From positions 1-14,168 of the forward strand of contig UNSK01000047.1 of the NCBI GenBank assembly GCA_900552525.1: a stretch of DNA of 14,168 nucleotides, given 5' to 3'. Position numbers and translations under genes: made by a program. This document shows positions 6,614 through 12,992 of this stretch, in pieces (position 1 is the first letter of the stretch; the number at the start of each line of letters is the position of its first letter). The notes under the pieces are model-generated. The model was not told where the DNA came from. It was given only the letters and a program-made list of their open reading frames with translations, and did not search any database. The stretch comes from Candidatus Gastranaerophilales bacterium. Lineage in GTDB: Bacteria > Cyanobacteriota > Vampirovibrionia > Gastranaerophilales > Gastranaerophilaceae.

Positions 6614-7156
6614 ATGAATATTGTAGAACCGATTAGACGAAAAAAAGATTTAAAAAAAATTGAAAGCATACTACGTAAACAAAGTTTGCGAGATCTATTA
6701 CTTTTCACGATTGGCACAAATTGTGGTTTAAGAATCTCTGATATTTTAAATCTTGATGTTAGAGATGTCCAAAATAAAGATTACATAAGTATTACAGAAA
6801 AGAAAACCGGAAAATATAAACGTTTCCCGATTAATTCAAAACTAAAGCCCATGTTTGCCCAATTTACTCAAGGCAGAAAAGCTGATGAGCCATTATTTTT
6901 ATCTGTATTCAATAATAGAATGGAAAGAACTCAATGTTATAGAATTATAAATGATATTTGCCGTAAGGCAGGAATTGATTATAATATTGGTACTCATACT
7001 TTAAGAAAAACTTTTGGATATCACCATTACCGAAAGTTTAAAGATATAGTAGTATTGCAAAAAATATTCAATCACTATTCACCGCAGGTTACGCTTCGTT
7101 ATATAGGAATTGACCAGGATATAATTGACAATAGTTATAACAACTTTATCCTATAA
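6614..7156 (+). CDS. short tyrosine recombinase (FimB-sized), likely inversion enzyme
   Basis: The 180-residue protein is essentially just the catalytic domain of the tyrosine recombinase family and lacks the usual N-terminal core-binding domain, like the FimB/FimE inversion enzymes (about 200 residues). The catalytic set is complete: R40 in CGLRISD, a lysine in the beta-hairpin TEKKTGK (63 or 64), H128 and R131 in THTLRKTF, H154 in FNHYS and the nucleophile Y163 in LRYIGI. It would cut and rejoin DNA through a 3'-phosphotyrosine link. The start is firm, with AAAGGAGA five bases before the ATG. A perfect 30-bp inverted repeat begins 32 bp after its stop, and this is the natural substrate. A catalytically lost relative is the next gene. 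Together these indicate a DNA inversion switch, by inference from layout. Confidence 0.9.
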   Translation: MNIVEPIRRKKDLKKIESILRKQSLRDLLLFTIGTNCGLRISDILNLDVRDVQNKDYISITEKKTGKYKRFPINSKLKPMFAQFTQGRKADEPLFLSVFNNRMERTQCYRIINDICRKAGIDYNIGTHTLRKTFGYHHYRKFKDIVVLQKIFNHYSPQVTLRYIGIDQDIIDNSYNNFIL

Positions 7157-7187
7157 TATACCAGAATAGCGCAACCTCCTACAAAAT

Positions 7188-7217
7188 AACTCTACTCATT
7201 TACTCTTGTGTTGAGTT
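7188..7217 (+). repeat. left 30-bp inverted repeat: predicted recombinase crossover site
   Basis: It is the perfect reverse complement of 7330-7359. Internally it has a recombination-site layout: half-site AACTCTACTCAT, a 6-bp core TTACTC, and a second half-site that reads AACTCAACACAA when reverse complemented. The half-sites match at 9 of 12 positions. The core is asymmetric, which gives the site a direction. Confidence 0.8.
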
Positions 7218-7329
7218 GTTTAAAAACACTTTACTTTTAACAAGTTTATCACAAAATAAAAAAATTACATAGTGGCTTACAGTATTATATTTAACAACTA
7301 AATATTTAAAAAGACTTCAGTTTATTTCA

Positions 7330-7359
7330 AACTCAACACAAGAGTAAATGAGTAGAGTT
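7330..7359 (-). repeat. right 30-bp inverted repeat: predicted recombinase crossover site
   Basis: It is identical to 7188-7217 on the opposite strand across all 30 bases, and identity stops exactly at both edges. The site is therefore inverted relative to its partner; recombination between the two would invert the DNA between them rather than delete it. Confidence 0.8.
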
Positions 7360-7416
7360 TTAAAACCTTTATCTAGCGATGTAATGGAAAATTCTCTTAG
7401 GAAGTAAGCTTTAATA

Positions 7417-7947
7417 ATGGGTAGCAGTATACCAATAAAAAATATCCAAGAAATAAATTGTATAAAAGATTTATACAGGCAAAAAAATCAAATTAGTGAA
7501 TTACTAATGTTCACATTAGCCATTAACACCGGAATTGATTTAATAAGCTTATTGAATTTAAGGGTAAAGGATATTAAAAACAAAAAATATCTCTGTATTG
7601 AAAAAAATAAATCCATACCATTAAACGAAGAAATCTTAAAATTAATTGCTGAAGTTATAAAAGATAAAAAGAATAATGAATATCTATTCTCAAATGCAAA
7701 CGGCAATAAGAGACATCGGACAACAGTTTTTTATTCATTCAAAAATATTATCGCAGAACTAGGGTTACGTAATAAATATTCGGTTGCTTCCTGGAGAAAG
7801 ACTTTTGCATATCATTACTATCACAAGTATAAGGATTTATCATATCTTCAGTGGTTATTTAATCAGACAAATATAAACATGGCACTAAAATTCATCGATG
7901 AAGATGAAAATATGAATCTTAGGTATCGGGATGGAATTAGTTTATAG
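7417..7947 (+). CDS. catalytically degenerate tyrosine recombinase paralogue
   Basis: This 176-residue protein aligns along its length with the recombinase at 6614-7156: shared LLxFT, LLNL, YHYY and RKTF blocks, and the same size. But the catalytic residues are gone. The first arginine becomes D41 (NTGIDLIS), the HxxR histidine becomes A124 (only R127 remains), the second histidine becomes Q150 (FNQTN), the nucleophilic tyrosine becomes F159 (LKFID), and the beta-hairpin with the lysine is shortened. It should bind DNA but not cut it. It is the first gene after the switch. The ribosome site is weak (AGGAAG 12 bases before the ATG), and an in-frame TAA at 7405-7407 excludes a longer start. The frame is fully open, which argues for selection and against simple decay. 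A role as regulator of the switch is inferred. Confidence 0.82.
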   Translation: MGSSIPIKNIQEINCIKDLYRQKNQISELLMFTLAINTGIDLISLLNLRVKDIKNKKYLCIEKNKSIPLNEEILKLIAEVIKDKKNNEYLFSNANGNKRHRTTVFYSFKNIIAELGLRNKYSVASWRKTFAYHYYHKYKDLSYLQWLFNQTNINMALKFIDEDENMNLRYRDGISL

Positions 7948-7955
7948 GATGGTTT

Positions 7956-8585
7956 ATGAGTAAATTTAATATAAAAATACTAGCTCACAGGGGCTTTTGG
8001 AAAGAAGAAACTGAAAAGAATACAAAGATAGCATTTGAGCGTGCTTTCAACAGTGGTTTTGGTATTGAAACAGATCTACGTGATATCAAAGGTGAAATTG
8101 TAATTTCTCATAATATGCCGCAAGGCAGAGAGATGGAATTTGAGGACTTATTAAAACTCCTAGATGGCAGAGATTTAACGCTTGCATTGAATATAAAAGC
8201 TGACGGTATGGCCGATGAGATTAAAAGACTGCTTGAGAAATACAAAGTTTCAAACTATTTCACATTTGATATGAGCATTCCTGAGATGGTTTATCAACAC
8301 AAAACAGGATTAAAATTATTTACCGGTCAAAGCGATATTATGCCTCATCCTATTATGCTTGATAATGCTACTGGGGTTTGGCTCGATAGTTTTTACTCTG
8401 ACTGGTTTGGAGAAAAAGAAATCAAAAATATTTTAAATCAAGACAAAGAAGTCTGTATTGTTTCTCCAGATTTACACAAAAGAGAATATAAAAAAGTGTG
8501 GAATATATATAGAAATATTAATGGGATAATGCTGTGTACTGATTATCCAATGGAAGCAAAGGAGTTTTTCAATGTCAAAAATTAA
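7956..8585 (+). CDS. PI-PLC/GDPD-like TIM-barrel phosphodiesterase
   Basis: The 209-residue protein has the hallmarks of the glycerophosphodiester phosphodiesterase/PI-PLC-like fold: HRG at 11-13, GIETDLRD with E38 and D40 as metal ligands, and H52 in ISHN where the family usually has HD. Later LALNIKADG and CTDYP strands fit the barrel. At 209 residues it is shorter than most secreted GDPDs, and it has no signal peptide, so it acts in the cytoplasm. It begins eight bases after the degenerate recombinase stop, with AGGATGG as ribosome site, and overlaps the HAD gene by 14 bases. Small relatives like this occur in capsule and LPS clusters, where they may trim or make phosphodiester-linked sugar substituents. 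The substrate is not readable here. Confidence 0.75.
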   Translation: MSKFNIKILAHRGFWKEETEKNTKIAFERAFNSGFGIETDLRDIKGEIVISHNMPQGREMEFEDLLKLLDGRDLTLALNIKADGMADEIKRLLEKYKVSNYFTFDMSIPEMVYQHKTGLKLFTGQSDIMPHPIMLDNATGVWLDSFYSDWFGEKEIKNILNQDKEVCIVSPDLHKREYKKVWNIYRNINGIMLCTDYPMEAKEFFNVKN

Positions 8586-9231
8586 AGCAGTAATATTTGA
8601 TATGGACGGAGTACTTATTGATGCAAAAGACTGGCACTATGAAGCATTAAATCAGGCTTTAGAACTATTTGGCTACAAAATTTCACGATATGATCATCTT
8701 GTTACTTTTGACGGGCTTCCCACGAAAAAAAAACTTGAAATGCTTACAATTGAAAAGGGCTTACCAAAGGGATTACATAAATTTATTAATCACATGAAAC
8801 AGATTTATACAATGGAACATGTTTACATGAAATGTAAACCTCTTTTTTGTCACCAATATGCTCTATCAAAATTAAAAAATGAAGGTTACGGGCTGGCTCT
8901 CGCGTCAAATTCTGTCAGAGTAACTATTGATATGATGATGGAAAAAGCTGATTTACAAAAATACCTTGATTTTACTCTGTCTAATCAGGATGTTACTATG
9001 CCAAAACCTAATCCTGAAATTTACCAGACAGCGATAAAAAGATTTGGTTTAGAACCGCAAGAATGTCTGGTAGTAGAAGATAACTTAAACGGAATCAATG
9101 CAGCTCTATCTAGCGGTGCTCATCTTTTGAAAGTTGAAACAGTAAATGATGTAACTTATCAAAACATTAAAAATAAAATAAAAGAAATCGAAACAGAAAG
9201 CTCAAATCTAATTTTAGGAGGTGTTAGATAA
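8572..9231 (+). CDS. HAD-superfamily phosphatase, beta-phosphoglucomutase-like
   Basis: The 219-residue protein carries all HAD motifs. Motif I is FDMDGVLIDAKDWH with nucleophile D10 and acid/base D12. Motif II is LASNS around 110-114. The motif III lysine is K145 in MPKPNPEIY, and motif IV is VVEDNLNG with E169 and D170. An all-helical cap lies between about 16 and 90, as in beta-phosphoglucomutase and small sugar-phosphate phosphatases. In this operon it most likely removes or moves a phosphate on a sugar-like precursor before nucleotide activation. The start is firm: AAGGAG seven bases before an ATG inside the end of the previous gene. Its TAA overlaps the next ATG by one base (TAATG), so translation is coupled. 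Confidence 0.88.
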   Translation: MSKIKAVIFDMDGVLIDAKDWHYEALNQALELFGYKISRYDHLVTFDGLPTKKKLEMLTIEKGLPKGLHKFINHMKQIYTMEHVYMKCKPLFCHQYALSKLKNEGYGLALASNSVRVTIDMMMEKADLQKYLDFTLSNQDVTMPKPNPEIYQTAIKRFGLEPQECLVVEDNLNGINAALSSGAHLLKVETVNDVTYQNIKNKIKEIETESSNLILGGVR

Positions 9232-9947
9232 TGAATATATTAATTTTAATGGCAGGTTCTGATAAAGATTTCTGTGAAAAAGGCTACCCTAAGTATTTAA
9301 TTGAAATTAAAAATAAGCCTATTATTCAGAGGACTATTGAGCTCTTGAAAACCGTTGGAAACAACATTACGTGTATTATAAGAAAAGAAGATCAGGATAA
9401 ATATTTTTTAGGCGATACATTAAAAATTTTATGCCCAAAATGTAAAATTATAGAAATTGCTGGAGATACAAAAGGAGCTGTATGCTCAGCATTATTTGCA
9501 ATAGATGAAATTAATAATGAAGAGGAACTATTGATAATTAATGGAAGTCAGCTTATAAAAACTGACATTAAGCCTGCTATAGAAAGTTTTCGGACAAGAA
9601 ATCTTGACGCGGGTATTGTAACAATAAATGCAATTCATCCACAATACAGTTCCGTTTTATTAGATGAAAATAATTTTGTTATACAAACAAGTGAGAAACG
9701 TCCGATTTCTAATATCGCATCAACAGGATGTTGGTACTTTAAAAAGGGACAAGACTTTGTACGCTCTGCATTTGGGGTAATAGAAAAAGATGTTGATACA
9801 CTCGGACAATATTATATAAGCGCCACTTTTAACGAAATGATTTTAGACAATAAAAGTATAGGAACTTATGAAATTCCCAAAAAGGATTATGTAACATTCT
9901 CAAATTACCAAATGTATGAAAATTATTTAGCACACAGGAGAGGTTAG
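9231..9947 (+). CDS. nucleotidyltransferase-fold protein with degenerate active site
   Basis: The 238-residue protein has the fold of sugar-phosphate nucleotidyltransferases and is clearly related to its neighbour at 9952-10698. They share MAG near the N-terminus, PKYLIEIKNKPII against PKPFIDVLGKPMI, GAVCSALFA against GAACTVLHA, and TGCWYFKKGQDFV against VGIYYFNKGRDFV. The glycine-rich nucleotide loop GAGSRF is replaced by GSDKDF, losing the signature arginine, and the metal aspartate of NSDQ is replaced by NGSQ (S106). It may therefore be inactive, use another chemistry, or pair with the neighbour as a structural subunit. It is coupled to the HAD gene by TAATG and is followed four bases later by the intact copy. 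The fold is firm; activity is doubtful. Confidence 0.8.
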   Translation: MNILILMAGSDKDFCEKGYPKYLIEIKNKPIIQRTIELLKTVGNNITCIIRKEDQDKYFLGDTLKILCPKCKIIEIAGDTKGAVCSALFAIDEINNEEELLIINGSQLIKTDIKPAIESFRTRNLDAGIVTINAIHPQYSSVLLDENNFVIQTSEKRPISNIASTGCWYFKKGQDFVRSAFGVIEKDVDTLGQYYISATFNEMILDNKSIGTYEIPKKDYVTFSNYQMYENYLAHRRG

Positions 9948-9951
9948 AAAT

Positions 9952-10698
9952 ATGATTAATATAGTAATACCAATGGCTGGAGCTGGCTCAAGATTTGCAA
10001 AAGCAGGATACAAAAAGCCCAAACCGTTTATTGATGTTTTAGGCAAGCCTATGATATGCCATGTTCTAGACAATCTGAATATACCAGATGCAAAGTTTAT
10101 TCTACTCACAAGATTTGAACATTATAACAATGAACAAGAAACTGTTAAATGGATAAAGTCTAATTATAAAGTTGAATTTGTTATGATTGACAAATTAACA
10201 GAAGGTGCCGCCTGTACAGTTTTACATGCTCATAGATTAATCAATAATGATACACCTCTTTTAATAGCAAATTCAGATCAAATCGTTGATATGGATATTT
10301 CAGAGTACATAAATGATAGCAAAAAAAGAGGGCTTGACGGTTCTGTTCTTTGTTTTGAAGATAACGACAAAAAATGGTCATATGCAAAACTAGATAAAAA
10401 TAGATTCATTACGGAAATTCGAGAAAAAGAAGTTATCTCAAAAAATGCAACAGTTGGAATTTATTATTTCAATAAAGGCAGAGATTTTGTAGAAAATGCT
10501 ATTGATATGATTGTAAGAAATGAGAGGGTGAACAACGAGTTTTACGTTGCACCTGTTTATAACTATGCAATTAATCAGGGTAAAAAGTTTGGAATTTATA
10601 CGATAGATAAAACCCAAATGCACGGAACCGGAACTCCAGAAGATTTAGATAAATACATTGAAACAGTAAAAGAGCATCAAGGAGCATTAGTATTATGA
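9952..10698 (+). CDS. sugar-phosphate nucleotidyltransferase
   Basis: The 248-residue protein is an NTP_transferase family enzyme that activates a phosphorylated sugar or polyol as its NDP derivative. It has the signature GAGSRF (10-15) followed by KPKPFI (22-27), a base- or phosphate-contact segment TEGAACTVL (83-91), and ANSDQ with the likely metal ligand D109. The C-terminus ends with the GTGTPEDLDKYIE block common to this family. It is shorter than GalU/RmlA-type enzymes, resembling the compact types of capsule loci. The ribosome site AGGAGAGG lies inside the end of the previous gene. Its TGA overlaps the cupin ATG (ATGA). The actual NDP-sugar is not predictable from sequence alone. Confidence 0.88.
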   Translation: MINIVIPMAGAGSRFAKAGYKKPKPFIDVLGKPMICHVLDNLNIPDAKFILLTRFEHYNNEQETVKWIKSNYKVEFVMIDKLTEGAACTVLHAHRLINNDTPLLIANSDQIVDMDISEYINDSKKRGLDGSVLCFEDNDKKWSYAKLDKNRFITEIREKEVISKNATVGIYYFNKGRDFVENAIDMIVRNERVNNEFYVAPVYNYAINQGKKFGIYTIDKTQMHGTGTPEDLDKYIETVKEHQGALVL

Positions 10699-11024
10699 GA
10701 ACAGCAAGACTTGAAGATATGGTAAAAGGGTGGTTTGTCGGAAATTTTGAACCGTCTCTTATAAAAACTAATGATGTGGAAGTTGCGGTCAAAAGCTACA
10801 ACAAGGGAGATTATGAAGAAAAACATTATCACAAAATTGCGACAGAGCTCACTGTTATCATTCAAGGCAGAGTAAAAATGAACGGAGTTGAATACAAAAA
10901 AGGTGACATTATTGTTATGGAACCTATGGAGGCAACTGATTTTGAATGCCTAGAAGACGGCACACAAAACGTAGTCGTTAAATACCCTGGTGCTAATAAT
11001 GATAAATATTTAGGGAGAGCATAA
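10695..11024 (+). CDS. small cupin domain protein
   Basis: The 109-residue protein is a single cupin barrel. Motif 1, G(x5)HxH(x4)E(x6)G, is met exactly by G38, H44, H46, E51 and G58, giving three metal ligands. Motif 2 begins at GDIIVMEP (70-77), but the usual histidine is missing. Small cupins in polysaccharide clusters are often sugar isomerases, epimerases or lyases, or metal-binding helpers. It overlaps the preceding nucleotidyltransferase by four bases (ATGA) and abuts the next ATG directly, so it belongs to the same coupled cassette and probably acts on the same precursor. Role inferred from context only. Confidence 0.8.
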   Translation: MRTARLEDMVKGWFVGNFEPSLIKTNDVEVAVKSYNKGDYEEKHYHKIATELTVIIQGRVKMNGVEYKKGDIIVMEPMEATDFECLEDGTQNVVVKYPGANNDKYLGRA

Positions 11025-12011
11025 ATGAAATTTAAATTAGGACAAAAAATTATAGATAAACTCCGCAATAAAAAACAGAATGAGAATAAAATGCTTTTAG
11101 AGAATGTTCTAAATTGTCTGCAATCTATTTTACAAATAAATAATAAAATATTAGAACGTTCAAACTATGTTGGAGGCCAGAGATGGGAAATTGAGTTGCA
11201 AGAACGCTACAAAAATAAGCTCTATCTTGACGGATTTGGTTATAAAGTCTTTTCACAGAATGATGAAGACGGAATAATCAATGAAATATTTACACGAATA
11301 GGCACCACAAATAAGAAATTTATAGAGTTTGGCGTACAGGACGGAATTGAATGTAATAGTCATTTATTATTAGATACAGGCTGGTCAGGACTCTGGATTG
11401 ATGGCAATAAAGACGATTGCAATAAGATAAAGACTTTTTTTAAAACTTCTTTGGAGGATAAAAAGTTAGCCATATTAAATGATTTTATTACAAAAGATAA
11501 TATTAATGAATTATTTGCCAAAGCAGAATTTCAAGGAGAAATAGATTTCTTATCTATTGATATTGATGGTAACGATTGGCATGTACTGGAAGCTATACTA
11601 AAAAGAAAACAAATCATACCAAGAGTTATATGTGTAGAATACAACCCGCTAATACCACCTGCTTCTGATCCGATGGATTGTTCTACAGATTACGTGCTTC
11701 CATATAAAGAAGATTGGATTTGGCCGGTTGATGACAGCCAAGGAGCCTCTCTGAGTGCATACTACCATTTGTGCAAAAATTACGGCTACCGGCTTGTCGG
11801 AACTTGCGTCAATGGTGTTAATGCATTTTTTATACAAGAAAATTTAGCACAAGACAAATTCATATCTGATAAAAATGGAGCTTTACCATTTTACAATCCC
11901 TGGAGGCATAGAAATATCAAATATTATACTCCTTTTGCTATGCCATTTTGTGATTTAAGAGAGTCACTGGCTAATAGAATAGATATTTACAAAAAAAACG
12001 GGTTAATTTAA
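11025..12011 (+). CDS. FkbM-like SAM-dependent methyltransferase fold protein
   Basis: The 328-residue protein has an N-terminal helical, probably coiled-coil part (about 1-60) and a Rossmann core like FkbM-type methyltransferases. It shows FIEFGVQDGIECNS (99-112) as motif I, LWIDGN (123-128), DFLSIDIDGNDWHVLEAI (174-191) and CVEYNPLIPP (from 207). The C-terminal third is not familiar. FkbM-like proteins in surface polysaccharide loci usually O-methylate sugars. The start follows GGGAGAG and is directly after the cupin TAA. It is the first gene after the precursor-making cassette and comes before the transferases, which fits a polymer-modifying step. Methylation is inferred from fold; the true acceptor is unknown. 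Confidence 0.7.
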   Translation: MKFKLGQKIIDKLRNKKQNENKMLLENVLNCLQSILQINNKILERSNYVGGQRWEIELQERYKNKLYLDGFGYKVFSQNDEDGIINEIFTRIGTTNKKFIEFGVQDGIECNSHLLLDTGWSGLWIDGNKDDCNKIKTFFKTSLEDKKLAILNDFITKDNINELFAKAEFQGEIDFLSIDIDGNDWHVLEAILKRKQIIPRVICVEYNPLIPPASDPMDCSTDYVLPYKEDWIWPVDDSQGASLSAYYHLCKNYGYRLVGTCVNGVNAFFIQENLAQDKFISDKNGALPFYNPWRHRNIKYYTPFAMPFCDLRESLANRIDIYKKNGLI

Positions 12012-12023
12012 GAGGGAAGATTT

Positions 12024-12992
12024 ATGGTAAACAAAATTGCATTTATAATTCCAACATATCCTCCACATTTTAACTATGCAAAAAATTTCTTAGACACATT
12101 TAGAAAGAACTATTTAAATTTGCAAGCTGATTTATTTTTTATTTTCTCTGATGAATCGGAAGCACAAGAATTTGGTGAATATGAATATAAAATTATTCTT
12201 CCTGATGAATTGCGTATTTTTGAAAATGGAGGCATAATTAATATCAAAAAGTTTTTTGCATTAAAATCACTTCAAAACCAATATGATTATTATATTGTTT
12301 TAGATTCCGAATCCGAAATAATAAAAAATGTCGATTTGTATTCAATCTGTAATAGTATATATGAAACAAAAAAACTGTATGGTAATACCGTTTGGAATTT
12401 TGAGCACATTGGCATGTGTAAAATAAGGGAACAATGTAAATCTCATTTCAAATCAAATGAAAACTTTTCAACTCTTGCAGAAAAAGAAAAAGATTTGTAT
12501 TTATGGTTCTCAAACCTTCCTGTATATAAAAATGAATTTCTTCAAGACTTCTTTGTCTCAATAGATTTTAACAATTCAATTTCTACTCTTACCGGACTTG
12601 ATTTTGATCATTACATATACATGTATTACCTTATACTATATCAAAATTTTAAAGTTGTAGATTTAAAAATGCATGGTTATCTCGGAGCTGGAGAAAATAT
12701 GCCGGAAGGTTATTGTTATATTCCTGCTAATGCATTGAAGCATGATTTTTATATGTGTGCAAAGCAATCATTACATCTATGGAATAACAAAAATCTCTTT
12801 GTTGTTATTCAGATAGATAGAATATTAGCACGGCTGTTTTGGATAATAGGAAATGCTTTATCTGATTTAACCATTCAATATCACAATTTAGAGGAAAGAG
12901 TAAGAAATTTAGAAAATAAAGAAATTGAAACTAAACAGAAATCTAAATTATATAAATTCTTTCACATGTATGCACTAAGAGGGAAAAAATGA
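12024..12992 (+). CDS. probable glycosyltransferase (GT-A-like)
   Basis: The 322-residue protein starts with a nucleotide-sugar-binding style strand, KIAFIIPTYPPH (4-15). It carries YYIVLDSESEII (89-100), where D94-S95-E96 stands in for the DxD metal motif of GT-A enzymes. A middle segment (TLTGLDFDHYIYMYYLILY) and GYLGAGENMPEGYCY follow, and a heptad-like coiled coil lies near 285-310 (NLEERVRNLENKEIE). A hydrophobic stretch, ARLFWIIGNAL, may touch the membrane. It probably adds a sugar to the growing repeat unit at the inner face of the membrane. It comes after AGAGGGAAG, 12 bases beyond the previous stop, and overlaps the next gene by four bases (ATGA). The donor and family number cannot be assigned with confidence. 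Confidence 0.65.
   Translation: MVNKIAFIIPTYPPHFNYAKNFLDTFRKNYLNLQADLFFIFSDESEAQEFGEYEYKIILPDELRIFENGGIINIKKFFALKSLQNQYDYYIVLDSESEIIKNVDLYSICNSIYETKKLYGNTVWNFEHIGMCKIREQCKSHFKSNENFSTLAEKEKDLYLWFSNLPVYKNEFLQDFFVSIDFNNSISTLTGLDFDHYIYMYYLILYQNFKVVDLKMHGYLGAGENMPEGYCYIPANALKHDFYMCAKQSLHLWNNKNLFVVIQIDRILARLFWIIGNALSDLTIQYHNLEERVRNLENKEIETKQKSKLYKFFHMYALRGKK

Larger units (their letters stand above)
7188..7359. promoter_or_regulatory. predicted invertible DNA switch (inverton) before the polysaccharide operon
   Basis: A 172-bp unit consists of 30-bp perfect inverted repeats around 112 bp of AT-rich, non-coding DNA (7218-7329). It lies between an intact short tyrosine recombinase and the first gene of the operon, whose ATG is 57 bp beyond the right repeat. 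The best promoter element inside is a consensus -10 TATAAT on the minus strand (7289-7284), with a weak -35 TTTTTA 17 bp away, pointing left. A weaker rightward element exists (TTACAT 7265-7270, 15 bp, TATATT 7286-7291). Inversion would turn the better promoter toward the operon. The assembled orientation is therefore perhaps the OFF state. Flipping is inferred. Confidence 0.72.

Noticed and set aside
7218..7329. A small protein or RNA gene inside the invertible segment
   Set aside because: No open frame with a start and ribosome site on either strand, and no stable GC-containing fold was seen.
7188..7359. Reading the 30-bp inverted repeat as a transcription terminator or as insertion-sequence ends
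   Set aside because: The loop of 112 bp is too long for a terminator and has no T-run, and the interior codes for no transposase; the asymmetric half-site layout fits a recombinase site better.
6614..7947. Two integrase-like genes as an integrated phage or integron
   Set aside because: No phage structural, attC-like or excision genes are present, both proteins lack the core-binding domain, and the neighbours are a polysaccharide operon.
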